The position numbers and the translations under genes are program-made. A stretch of 21,150 nt of DNA from NCBI GenBank assembly GCA_002321335.1, contig DCMG01000062.1, forward strand, positions 1-21,150, written 5' to 3'. The notes beneath the pieces were generated by a model, which was not told where the DNA came from, ran no database searches, and saw only the letters and a program-made list of their open reading frames with translations. The stretch comes from Bacteroidales bacterium UBA1628. GTDB lineage: Bacteria > Bacteroidota > Bacteroidia > Bacteroidales > UBA932. Every line of letters begins with the position of its first letter. Position 1 is the first letter of the stretch. Shown in pieces: positions 1 through 6,454 of the stretch.

Positions 1-1334
1 TTGTTCTTGGCCGCCTCGATGAAAGCGTACTGCTCGTCGGTGTCGGTGGCGTACAGGTAAACGACCTTCTTGTCCTTGTCGGTCTGGTTCTCGGCGATGG
101 CCTTGCGGTAGTCCTCCAGAGAGAAGTACTTGCCGTCCGTGTTCTTGAACAGGGCAAACTTGAGTGCCCTCTCGCAGAACTTCTCGTCGGAGAGCATGCC
201 ATATTCAATGAACAATTTGAGGTTGTCCCACTTCTTCTCCCAGGCGTCGCGCTCGTTCTTGAAGATCTCCTCCAGCCTGTCGGCCACCTTCTTAGTGATG
301 TAGGTCGAGATCTTCTTGACATTCTCGTCGGCTTGGAGATAGCTTCTGGAGACGTTCAGAGGGATGTCCGGAGAGTCGATGACACCGTGAAGAAGTGTCA
401 GGAAGTCCGGCACGATGTTGTCCACATGATCAGTGACGAACATCTGGTTGCAGTAAAGCTGGATGTTGTTCTTCTCGATCGCCATCCTGTCCTTGATCTT
501 CGGGAAGTAGAGGATACCGGTAAGGTTGAACGGATAGTCCACGTTCAGATGGATGTAGAACAGAGGATCTTCCTTCATCGGGTAGAGATCCCTGTAGAAC
601 TTCATGTAGTCCTCCTCCTTCAGTTCTGAAGGCTTGCGGGTCCAAAGCGGCTCGATCTTGTTGATGACGTTGTCCTTGTCGGTGTCAACATATTTTCCGT
701 CCTTCCATTCCTGCTCCTTGCCGAAGACGACAGGTACCGGCATGAACTTGCAGTACTTGTCAAGAAGCTGCTGAATCTTGCCCTTGGTGCCATAGTCCTT
801 GGCTGCCTCATCGTCGAGGTAAAGGGTGATGACAGTGCCTCTCTCGTTCTTGTCGCAAGGTCCCATCTCGAACTCAGGATTGCCTTCGCAGCTCCAGATA
901 ACACCTTCAGCACCGTCTTTCCAGGAAAGAGACTCAATCGTCACCTTCTTGGCGACCATGAAAGCTGAGTAGAATCCCAGTCCAAAATGGCCGATGATGT
1001 TCTGGTCCTTGTACTTCTGGAGGAACTCTCCGGCTGAGGAGAACGCGATCTGGTTGATGTACTTGTCAATCTCCTCATCGGTCATACCGATACCGTTATC
1101 AATGATTCTCAGTGTCTTGTCCTTCTCGTCAAGCTCGACACGAACCTTGAGGTCGCCCAATTCGCCCTTGAAGTCACCGTTGGAGGCGATCGCCTTCATC
1201 TTCTGCGAAGCGTCCACCGCGTTCGCCACCAATTCCCTAAGGAATATCTCGTGATCCGAATAGAGGAACTGCTTGATGACCGGGAATATGTTCTCGGTCG
1301 TCACTCCAATCTGTCCTTTGTTTTTTGTTGCCAT
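1..1334 (-). CDS. htpG: Molecular chaperone HtpG (Hsp90 family), 3' end cut by window edge
   Basis: About 443 codons are visible, starting at the ATG at 1334 (MATKNKGQIGVTTENIF). The GHKL ATPase motifs of Hsp90 are all present: ELVANAVDA (Glu34, Asn38) for catalysis and Mg2+, IIDNGIGM (Asp79, Gly81, Gly83) for adenine binding, and GHFGLGFYSAF for the ATP lid and glycine loop near residue 120. The middle domain follows (LPLNVSR-like stretch IPLNVSRSYLQ). The family is usually 620-690 residues, so the dimerisation domain lies outside the window. HtpG is a cytosolic ATP-dependent chaperone, usually stress induced. The upstream spacer is A/T-rich with no Shine-Dalgarno sequence, and I see only a poor -7 match (ATATTTTG, about 1406-1413). 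A palindrome-containing 15-mer lies 24 nt before the start. The identification is very secure. Confidence 0.97.
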   Translation of the reverse strand, partial: MATKNKGQIGVTTENIFPVIKQFLYSDHEIFLRELVANAVDASQKMKAIASNGDFKGELGDLKVRVELDEKDKTLRIIDNGIGMTDEEIDKYINQIAFSSAGEFLQKYKDQNIIGHFGLGFYSAFMVAKKVTIESLSWKDGAEGVIWSCEGNPEFEMGPCDKNERGTVITLYLDDEAAKDYGTKGKIQQLLDKYCKFMPVPVVFGKEQEWKDGKYVDTDKDNVINKIEPLWTRKPSELKEEDYMKFYRDLYPMKEDPLFYIHLNVDYPFNLTGILYFPKIKDRMAIEKNNIQLYCNQMFVTDHVDNIVPDFLTLLHGVIDSPDIPLNVSRSYLQADENVKKISTYITKKVADRLEEIFKNERDAWEKKWDNLKLFIEYGMLSDEKFCERALKFALFKNTDGKYFSLEDYRKAIAENQTDKDKKVVYLYATDTDEQYAFIEAAKN

Positions 1335-1358
1335 AATATCTTTCCTTTTATATTTTAC

Positions 1359-1373
1359 GAATATATTCATTCA
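1359..1373 (-). promoter_or_regulatory. Palindrome-containing 15-mer in the htpG leader
   Basis: Read toward htpG the sequence is TGAATGAATATATTC, containing the perfect palindrome GAATATATTC (1359-1368). It ends 24 nt before the htpG ATG. The same 15-mer occurs upstream of the serpin gene at 11661-11675. It might be an operator, a leader element, or only a consequence of the high GAATAT density in this DNA. No function is demonstrated. Confidence 0.3.
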
Positions 1374-1444
1374 GCCTCATCTTCTGATAAGACCGGTTAA
1401 CGGATAGTCAAAATATGTTCCAATGCAGGACGACTGACAATTTG

Positions 1445-2044
1445 TCATTCCACCTCCTTCAAGAACCGCCACAAGGTGTTCCTGTCCACCTTGCAGATCT
1501 TGGCGATCTTCCGTTGCGACATCCCCACCGCCATCAGTTCCGCTATCAAGGCCCTTTTACTGTACAATTTACGTTTCTCTGGAGCCGTCTTACGTCCTTT
1601 AGGGCGGCCTAGAACTATTCCCTCGGCCTTCTTCCTAGCCAACGCCTCCTTGGTTCTCTGGCTGATCAGGTTACGCTCGATTTCCGCCGACAGTCCGAAA
1701 GCGAACGCCAACACTTTGCTCTGAATGTCCTCCCCCAGCCTGTAATTATCCTTAATCGTCCAGACTCTGCACTCCTTTGTCATGCAGATGTTGAGAATCT
1801 CCATGATCATGAACAGATTACGCCCCAGTCTGGAAAGTTCCGCGCAGATGATCAGATCATCCTTCCGCACACGCCTAAGCAACGTCCCCAACTCCCTCTT
1901 GCTGTAGGATTTGGTTCCGCTGATAGTCTCCTCGATCCACCCATCGATGGACAGGTGTTCCCTCTGACAGAAGTTATTGATTTCAAACCTTTGATTTTCA
2001 ACAGTCTGTTTGTCGCTGCTGACCCGAATGTAACCGTAATTCAT
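1445..2044 (-). CDS. Mpi-family serine-type DNA invertase/resolvase
   Basis: A 199-residue small serine recombinase. The N-terminal catalytic motif is YIRVSSDKQ, with the nucleophile Ser9 and Arg7. The active-site arginines follow in ELSRLGRN (about residues 70-75), and a long E-helix (AEIERNLISQRTKEAL) precedes a C-terminal helix-turn-helix (GMSQRKIAKICKVDRNTLW, about 173-192). Length and motifs match the Bacteroides master invertase Mpi family, which flips promoters between short inverted repeats. It sits just upstream of htpG on the same strand with a 110-bp gap and has its own promoter at 2136-2166. No GAATAT hexamer lies in it, unlike almost every neighbour, which fits recent acquisition. 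Its targets are not evident here; no match to the known B. fragilis Mpi site was found. Catalytic function is likely intact. Confidence 0.93.
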   Translation of the reverse strand: MNYGYIRVSSDKQTVENQRFEINNFCQREHLSIDGWIEETISGTKSYSKRELGTLLRRVRKDDLIICAELSRLGRNLFMIMEILNICMTKECRVWTIKDNYRLGEDIQSKVLAFAFGLSAEIERNLISQRTKEALARKKAEGIVLGRPKGRKTAPEKRKLYSKRALIAELMAVGMSQRKIAKICKVDRNTLWRFLKEVE

Positions 2045-2135
2045 AGTTGTCTACCTCCTCTTTCCTTTCGCCTCACCCACACCGGAATCCCACGCCCCAG
2101 GGAAAGAAAACCGAAGCCGTTCCGATGCCCCGTTT

Positions 2136-2166
2136 CAAAGATAGGGAATGTCCCCAACAATTCCAA
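2136..2166 (-). promoter_or_regulatory. Bacteroidetes-type promoter for the invertase gene
   Basis: On the minus strand there is a -33 TTG (2166-2164), a 20-nt spacer and a -7 box TATCTTTG (2143-2136), a full match to TAnnTTTG. The predicted transcript starts near 2129 and has a leader of about 85 nt before the ATG at 2044. Confidence 0.65.
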
Positions 2167-2219
2167 GCCTAACTATTGCTGATATGTGATGAATATGCCA
2201 AAACAGTCTCCGTTTGATG

Positions 2220-2315
2220 CCCGATTGTGCCTCTTAACACTCTACGGCAGCATTTATGACCCTTTTTGTCGCCCGATGGTGCCGATTGACATCCTACGAA
2301 AGCATCTATGCCTTT
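2220..2315. repeat. Two-copy degenerate tandem repeat, 52-bp period
   Basis: Copy 1 begins CCCGATTGTGCC at 2220 and copy 2 begins CCCGATGGTGCC at 2272. They share CCCGAT-GTGCC, TT-ACA, (T/C)CTACG, AGCAT-TATG and a T-run in the same order. A short third start (GATGCCGAAC, 2320-2329) may follow. The stretch from the invertase promoter to 2340 holds no gene that I recognise. The repeat lies between the invertase and the type IIG fragment, so a recombination or regulatory role is possible but unproven. Confidence 0.5.
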
Positions 2316-2340
2316 AATTGATGCCGAACTAAACCAATGA

Positions 2341-2616
2341 CACAAAATGGGTGTTTACGTTCAGCGTCAGGGCACCGTCTGCGGATTCACCGGCCCAGAT
2401 GTCTGGGTGGTCCTCAGCACCATCGAGCAGAGCATCAAGCGAAAGATCGAAAGCGTGGGGAAACCGCTGAGGGAGTGGGACATAAATATCAACTACGGCA
2501 TCAAGACCGGCTACAACGAAGCCTTCATAATCACAACCGAAAGGCGGAACGTGATCCTTTCGAACTGTAAGACCGATGAGGAACGCCAAAGAACTGAGGC
2601 GATTATAAGGCCGTAA
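2341..2616 (+). pseudogene. Fragment of a type IIG restriction-modification enzyme (specificity region)
   Basis: The open frame from 2341 to the TAA at 2614-2616 encodes about 91 residues. VVLSTIEQSIKRKIE, WDININYGIKTGYNEAFII and DEERQRTEAIIRP are hallmarks of the TaqI-like target-recognition region found in Eco57I/PglX-type restriction-methyltransferases, where the next residues are usually ILRGRDIKRY. The frame stops exactly after IIRP. Neither the methyltransferase domain upstream nor the rest of the specificity domain is present, and a stop (TGA, 2338-2340) precedes the fragment. It is therefore a broken internal piece. A C-terminal piece of the same type of protein lies on the opposite strand at 4753-5172. 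Assignment is from remembered family motifs and is fairly confident; function as a protein is unlikely. Confidence 0.72.
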
Positions 2617-2627
2617 AAATTAGTGAA

Positions 2628-2644
2628 AAAGAATGAAATTCTTT
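2628..2644. other. Small perfect hairpin after the type IIG fragment
   Basis: AAAGAAT and ATTCTTT form a perfect 7-bp inverted repeat around GAA. It lies 12 nt after the stop of the upstream fragment and lacks a long T-run, so it is only a weak candidate terminator. The stretch from 2645 to the hipB promoter shows nothing else that I recognise. Confidence 0.25.
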
Positions 2645-2717
2645 GATAGAACGAACAATTGATGCAATCACGAGAAATGAAAAAATGGTTCTTGTAAACC
2701 ACATTCTTTGGTGTCTG

Positions 2718-2748
2718 TTTGGAATCTGCGATAATAATCCTACCTTTG
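2718..2748 (+). promoter_or_regulatory. Bacteroidetes-type promoter for hipBA
   Basis: A -33 TTTG (2718-2721), a 19-nt spacer and a -7 TACCTTTG (2741-2748) fit the TTTG-N19-TAnnTTTG pattern fully. Transcription would begin about 2755, leaving a 75-nt leader before hipB that carries the operator-like repeats. Confidence 0.75.
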
Positions 2749-2808
2749 TAACGATAAATAATACGATACGGTAATTTAGATGGAATATTTGGCGTTAACT
2801 TATCGTAT
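2729..2808. promoter_or_regulatory. Operator-like repeats around the hipBA promoter
   Basis: Three direct CGATA elements lie in a row: CGATAATAAT (2729-2738), between the -33 and -7 boxes, CGATAAATAAT (2752-2762), around the expected start site, and CGATACGGTAAT (2764-2775). A mirrored arm lies at 2795-2808. The arms 2761-2774 and 2795-2808 are an inverted repeat matching at 12 of 14 positions, with ATACGATA and TATCGTAT perfect and about 40 bp apart (near four helical turns). HipB proteins bind such paired palindromes to repress their own operon, so these are the likely HipB sites. This is inferred from position and symmetry. Confidence 0.5.
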
Positions 2809-2829
2809 GAGATAATTTAAATTAGGATT

Positions 2830-3141
2830 ATGTCGGATTATTATGAATATTCAATCCCTGATTTGGTCAAGATGTTGGGATGTCGGTTCCGGGATTATCG
2901 GCTTAGGTCAAATATGACCCAGAAGGACGTGGCAGAGCAATCCGGACTCACAATAGGCACTATTCATAAGTTTGAGACAGGGACGGTGACGGGCATATCC
3001 CTTGCCTCATTTCTGATGCTGCTGAAGGCGATCGGCTGCATCGATGCTCTTGATGAGGTTTTGCCTAGGCTGCCTGAATCGGCCTATCTCATAAAAAGTA
3101 ACAATAGGAAAGTTCAACGCATACGCCATAAAAAGGTATGA
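2830..3141 (+). CDS. hipB: HipB-type antitoxin, XRE-family helix-turn-helix regulator
   Basis: A 103-residue protein with a single HTH_3/XRE domain at about residues 20-75. LRSNMTQKDVAEQSGLTIG is the helix-turn-helix and IHKFETG the following conserved turn. The stop overlaps the hipA start by 4 nt (ATGA, 3138-3141), implying translational coupling. In HipBA modules this protein neutralises the kinase HipA and represses the operon through upstream palindromes, which are present here. The basic tail (NNRKVQRIRHKKV) may contact DNA or HipA. Identity as an XRE antitoxin partner is strong from context; no residue distinguishes it from other XRE proteins by itself. Confidence 0.88.
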   Translation: MSDYYEYSIPDLVKMLGCRFRDYRLRSNMTQKDVAEQSGLTIGTIHKFETGTVTGISLASFLMLLKAIGCIDALDEVLPRLPESAYLIKSNNRKVQRIRHKKV

Positions 3142-4634
3142 TCACAAGCACATTGAAAGTGATTCTCTGGGGCAAGGAGATCGGACGGTTGTCGTGGGAT
3201 GGACGGCGAGGCTGCTCTTATTTTGAATATAGTCGCGAGTTCCTTGAAGGAACTTTGGATGCGTTCCCTCTTATCGCATCGATAAAGGATCCGACAAGCG
3301 CGCGTCCGATTATGGGCGATAAGGAAACGAGAATATTCAGAAAACTTCCTCCGTTTATCGCTGATTCTCTGCCGGATGCTTGGGGAAATCAGGTTTTCGA
3401 GTGTTGGCGTGTGGAGAATGGCCTGCGCAATCAGGAAATCACTCCGCTTGACATACTCTCATTCATCGGCAAACGTGGGATGGGTGCGTTGGAATTCATC
3501 CCCGAAACCTCTGGGATCAAACAAAGTGAGAGGATCAATCTCAAGACACTCACAGAGTTGGCTCAAAGAATATTCACGGAGCGTGAGGATGTCAGGATAC
3601 GACCAGAGGAAACGGTAACGATGAGGGCGTTGATAGCAGTAGGGACATCTGCGGGAGGACGGCAGCCAAAAGCCATTCTTGCGATTAATCCGGAGACGGG
3701 TGAAATCCGTAGCGGACAGATTTCGGGGCAGGAAGGGTTCGAGTACTGCATTCTGAAATTCGGAGACCCTGAGCGATCATCCGCTGAACTTGAGATGGCA
3801 TATTACAGAATGGCCACAACCGCTGGGATTCAGATGATGCCGTGTCGGCTGATGGAGATTGATGGGCAGCGCCATTTTGTGACTCAGCGTTTTGATCGGC
3901 AGCAAGGCAGGAAACTACATATTCAGACACTTGCCGCCTTATATCCGGAAGCGGACAGTTACGAGAAGTTATTGATGGTTTGCCGTAAGATGCGGCTTCC
4001 GGAGTCAGCGTCCGAGGAAGTTTTCCGCCGGATGGTTTTCAACATACTCGCTAACAATACTGACGACCATAACAAAAACTTCTCCTTCTTGATGGACGAG
4101 CGAGGAAAATGGAGTCTGTCACCGGCTTACGATATGTCTTACATCTTCAACACCGGTGGTTATCTACCGGAAAACACCCACTGCATTATGGCAAGGGGCA
4201 AAGTCTCTGGCATCACGATCGAGGATGTCCGTGAACTTGCCAAGGACAACGGAATACGCAAGGCAGAGGTCATCATCAATGAGGTTGCGGATGCGGTCGC
4301 CGGTTTCCGCCTATTCGCGGTGGAATCCGGTGTACCGGAGAAGTGGATAAGTCTGGTCGAGATGTGCCTGACCGAACATCTTGAGGACTGGGGTTTGACG
4401 AAAAGGCAGCATTCCGCTTTTGAAATCAATGGCCACCAGATTGATGAAGCCAGGATTGAACAGGCCTACCGCGGCAACCTTCACATGGTCGCGAAAATTG
4501 ATGGCAAACAGATGAAGCGAGTAATACGATCCAAAACTTCTGAATATGAAGAAATCGTAAACACCGGAATTACGAATATCACGGACAGCGTGCTTAAGAA
4601 TATGATTGGGAAGTATTTCCTTGGTGGAGACTGA
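3138..4634 (+). CDS. hipA: HipA-family serine/threonine kinase toxin
   Basis: 498 residues with the N-terminal subdomain (GRLSWDGRRGCSYFEYSREF, residues 16-35), IADSLPDAWGN (residues 74-84), and the HipA kinase core. GTSAGGRQPKA (169-179) is the nucleotide/P-loop-like segment, NNTDDHNKNFS (306-316) carries the catalytic Asp309 and Asn314, and AYDM (330-333) carries the metal-binding Asp332. E. coli HipA is 440 residues and phosphorylates glutamyl-tRNA synthetase, causing growth arrest and persistence; the target of this protein is unknown. The kinase motifs are intact, so activity is expected. It is longer than the E. coli protein by an extra C-terminal segment (after about residue 420). It is translationally coupled to hipB, and a hairpin follows its stop at 4650-4680. 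Confidence 0.93.
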   Translation: MITSTLKVILWGKEIGRLSWDGRRGCSYFEYSREFLEGTLDAFPLIASIKDPTSARPIMGDKETRIFRKLPPFIADSLPDAWGNQVFECWRVENGLRNQEITPLDILSFIGKRGMGALEFIPETSGIKQSERINLKTLTELAQRIFTEREDVRIRPEETVTMRALIAVGTSAGGRQPKAILAINPETGEIRSGQISGQEGFEYCILKFGDPERSSAELEMAYYRMATTAGIQMMPCRLMEIDGQRHFVTQRFDRQQGRKLHIQTLAALYPEADSYEKLLMVCRKMRLPESASEEVFRRMVFNILANNTDDHNKNFSFLMDERGKWSLSPAYDMSYIFNTGGYLPENTHCIMARGKVSGITIEDVRELAKDNGIRKAEVIINEVADAVAGFRLFAVESGVPEKWISLVEMCLTEHLEDWGLTKRQHSAFEINGHQIDEARIEQAYRGNLHMVAKIDGKQMKRVIRSKTSEYEEIVNTGITNITDSVLKNMIGKYFLGGD

Positions 4635-4649
4635 CCTTATTCTGTTGTC

Positions 4650-4752
4650 TCGTGCGTGAGTACCGTCATTCCACGCACGATAGACACTTTTTACTCTGAT
4701 CCGTGCGTAGAAAGCCTTGATTCACGAACGAACACTGATTCCGCGCGGTTTG
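4650..4752. repeat. 51-bp degenerate tandem repeat with hairpins after hipA
   Basis: TCGTGCGTG (4650-4658) and CACGCACGA (4672-4680) form a perfect 9-bp stem with a 13-nt loop, followed by TAGACACTTTTT. The arrangement recurs 51 bp later in weaker form: CGTGCGTAG at 4702 and TTCACGAACG at 4721. The first hairpin plus T-run could terminate hipBA transcription. The second copy runs up to the end of the opposing type IIG fragment. Confidence 0.45.
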
Positions 4753-5172
4753 CTACTTCGGACTGCCACTTAAATATTCTCGTTCATCTTCAGAAAGGCC
4801 GTAGAGGTCGAAGACTTTGTCGTCAATGGTGTCTTCAAGGTCATGGGTATCCTTAGAATCGCACTTATATTCTTGAATTTCATCGACTAATGTTTCCCAT
4901 TCCGTATAATCTTGAATTAACGGAACCGGAATACATTCAACCGTGTATTTCAGCCAAAGGTTAGTCCCGACACCCGATGTGGATCCGAGAGTGTGTTGGA
5001 AGTACCAGTGAATCAGAGAAGAATTGATGACCGCAAGCAGATATTTGATGTGCTGCCCAACCATGAAGAACACCGTGTTCAGAGGAATGACACCATCTGT
5101 TGACAAAGCGAATTTAGATTCATCAGTCAATTCGATCCACACGATTTTCGGCTGTAGGAAATCCTCCCTTTT
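4753..5172 (-). pseudogene. C-terminal fragment of a type IIG restriction-modification enzyme
   Basis: The frame on the minus strand runs from just after a TAA (5173-5175) to a TAG at 4753 and encodes about 139 residues. KREDFLQPKIVWIELTDES, VGQHIKYLLAVINSSLIHWY, TNLWLKYTVECIPVP and DKVFDLYGLSEDEREYL match the end of Eco57I/PglX-type enzymes: the second half of the TaqI-like specificity domain, then the helical C-terminus. No proper start codon exists; the longest candidate begins with GTG at 5142. It complements the fragment at 2341-2616, with about 70 family residues missing between them, but points the other way. It is a remnant and probably inactive. Confidence 0.72.
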
Positions 5173-5201
5173 TTACGCGGCCAGAATATTCATTTTATGA
5201 T

Positions 5202-5300
5202 TTACTCCTTGCGGAGGAAGCGCTTGATGCTCATCTTAGGGTCTTCTCGAACGGCTGGTCCACAATCTCGACCTCGGGCTTAAGGAATATACCAAAGCGG
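5202..5300 (-). pseudogene. Frameshifted C-terminal scrap of a long-chain acyl-CoA ligase
   Basis: On the minus strand, GIFLKPEVEIVDQPFEKT reads up to a run of C, where one missing base shifts the frame. The next frame gives PKMSIKRFLRKE and a stop (5202-5204). Adding one C would restore FEKTPKMSIKRFLRKE, closely resembling the C-terminus of AMP-forming long-chain fatty-acid-CoA ligases of Bacteroidetes. Upstream a stop appears after about 22 codons, so only the last 33 or so residues survive. It is adjacent to the type IIG fragment and probably marks the edge of the accessory island. The piece is short, so the assignment is moderate. Confidence 0.45.
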
Positions 5301-5342
5301 CAGAATCAAGTGCCACATGGGGATATTCATAAGAATATTTAC

Positions 5343-5350
5343 TACTTTTG
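5343..5350 (+). promoter_or_regulatory. Candidate -7 promoter element for agmatine deiminase
   Basis: TACTTTTG fits TAnnTTTG 53 nt before the ATG at 5404. No TTTG lies at the expected -33 position, so this is a half-match. Confidence 0.4.
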
Positions 5351-5403
5351 CATCACGGACTTTCATGTTGGATGTCACTTGAAGTCCTTCAAAAACTAAA
5401 TGC

Positions 5404-6432
5404 ATGAATATGAGACTGCCTGCTGAATGGGAGAGACAGAGCGGGGTGATGCTCACCTGGCCTGACGAGACGACACCTTGGTACGAACTGGAGAAGGTGC
5501 AGGAATGCTACGGACGAATCATCTCGGCAATCCAACGTTTCGAGAAGGTGCTGCTTGTGACGGCCGACATCGAGGCCGCCACGAAGAGATTGGCCGAACT
5601 CGGCGTGGACACCTCTGAGATCAGTTTCCACGAATGTCCGATCAACGACACTTGGGCGCGTGACCACGGCGGAATCGCCGTCTATGGCGACAACGGGGAA
5701 AAGTACCTCTACGACTTTGTCTTCAACGGCTGGGGTCTCAAGTTCGCATCCAACTTCGACAACGGGATCACCAAGAAAATATTCTTCGACAGGGCTTTCG
5801 CAGACGATGTGATGTGCGTGGACATGCGTCCGTTCGTGCTTGAAGGGGGCAGCATCGACACCGACGGGAACGGAACCCTGATGGCCACCTCGGAATGCCT
5901 TTGCAGCGACAACAGAAATGAATATCTCACACAAGAGGAGATTGAAGGTGAACTCAAGCAGGCGTTCGGCCTCAAACGGGTGCTTTGGGTGGACAGCGGC
6001 AGTCTTTCAGGTGACGACACCGACAGCCACATCGACATTCTGGCGCGCTTCTGCGACCCGGAGACCATCGCCTACCTGAAAAGCGATGACCCGGAAGACC
6101 CTGACCACGAGTCATTAATGAATATGGAAGCGCAGCTTCAGTCCTTCCGTACTCTGGATGGAAAGCCGTACAAACTCGTGCCGCTGCCTAAGCCGAAGCA
6201 GATGTTCCTGGACGATTATCCCCTCCCTGCATCCTACGCCAATTTCCTGATAATCAACGGAGCCGTACTCGTGCCGGGCACAAATTCCAAACTCGATGAG
6301 GTTGCACGCCTAAGGCTTCAGGAAGTGTTCCCGGACAGGGAGGTCATCATCATCGACTGCCGTCCGCTTCTTTCCGGCCACGGAGGCCTTCACTGCGTCA
6401 CGATGCAGTTCCCGTCCGGCTGGCTGGAATAA
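5404..6432 (+). CDS. aguA: Agmatine deiminase family protein
   Basis: 342 residues of the guanidino-modifying (pentein) fold. The catalytic set is visible: NDTWARDHG with Asp87, EGGSID (147-152), DSHID with His209, and the nucleophile Cys331 in GHGGLHCVTMQ close to the C-terminus. Agmatine deiminase converts agmatine to N-carbamoylputrescine plus ammonia, in putrescine synthesis. There is no signal peptide, so it is cytosolic, unlike the secreted peptidylarginine deiminase of Porphyromonas, which is related. Length agrees with the family (about 340-370). The usual partner, N-carbamoylputrescine amidase, is not adjacent. The start could be 5404 or the second Met at 5410 (MNMRLPAEW). The gene is convergent with the VWA lipoprotein gene. 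Confidence 0.9.
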   Translation: MNMRLPAEWERQSGVMLTWPDETTPWYELEKVQECYGRIISAIQRFEKVLLVTADIEAATKRLAELGVDTSEISFHECPINDTWARDHGGIAVYGDNGEKYLYDFVFNGWGLKFASNFDNGITKKIFFDRAFADDVMCVDMRPFVLEGGSIDTDGNGTLMATSECLCSDNRNEYLTQEEIEGELKQAFGLKRVLWVDSGSLSGDDTDSHIDILARFCDPETIAYLKSDDPEDPDHESLMNMEAQLQSFRTLDGKPYKLVPLPKPKQMFLDDYPLPASYANFLIINGAVLVPGTNSKLDEVARLRLQEVFPDREVIIIDCRPLLSGHGGLHCVTMQFPSGWLE

Positions 6433-6454
6433 CGCCCGTGGTTGCCGTCAAAGG

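Noticed and set aside
2220..2329. CRISPR-like array
   Set aside because: Only two imperfect copies with no uniform repeat and no distinct spacers, and no cas genes in the window.
4753..5142. Fragment read as an independent small protein starting at GTG 5142
   Set aside because: The family-like sequence continues upstream of the GTG to a stop at 5173, so it is a truncated C-terminus rather than a gene with its own start.
5404..6432. Secreted peptidylarginine deiminase (virulence factor type)
   Set aside because: There is no signal peptide or C-terminal sorting domain, and length fits cytosolic agmatine deiminase.
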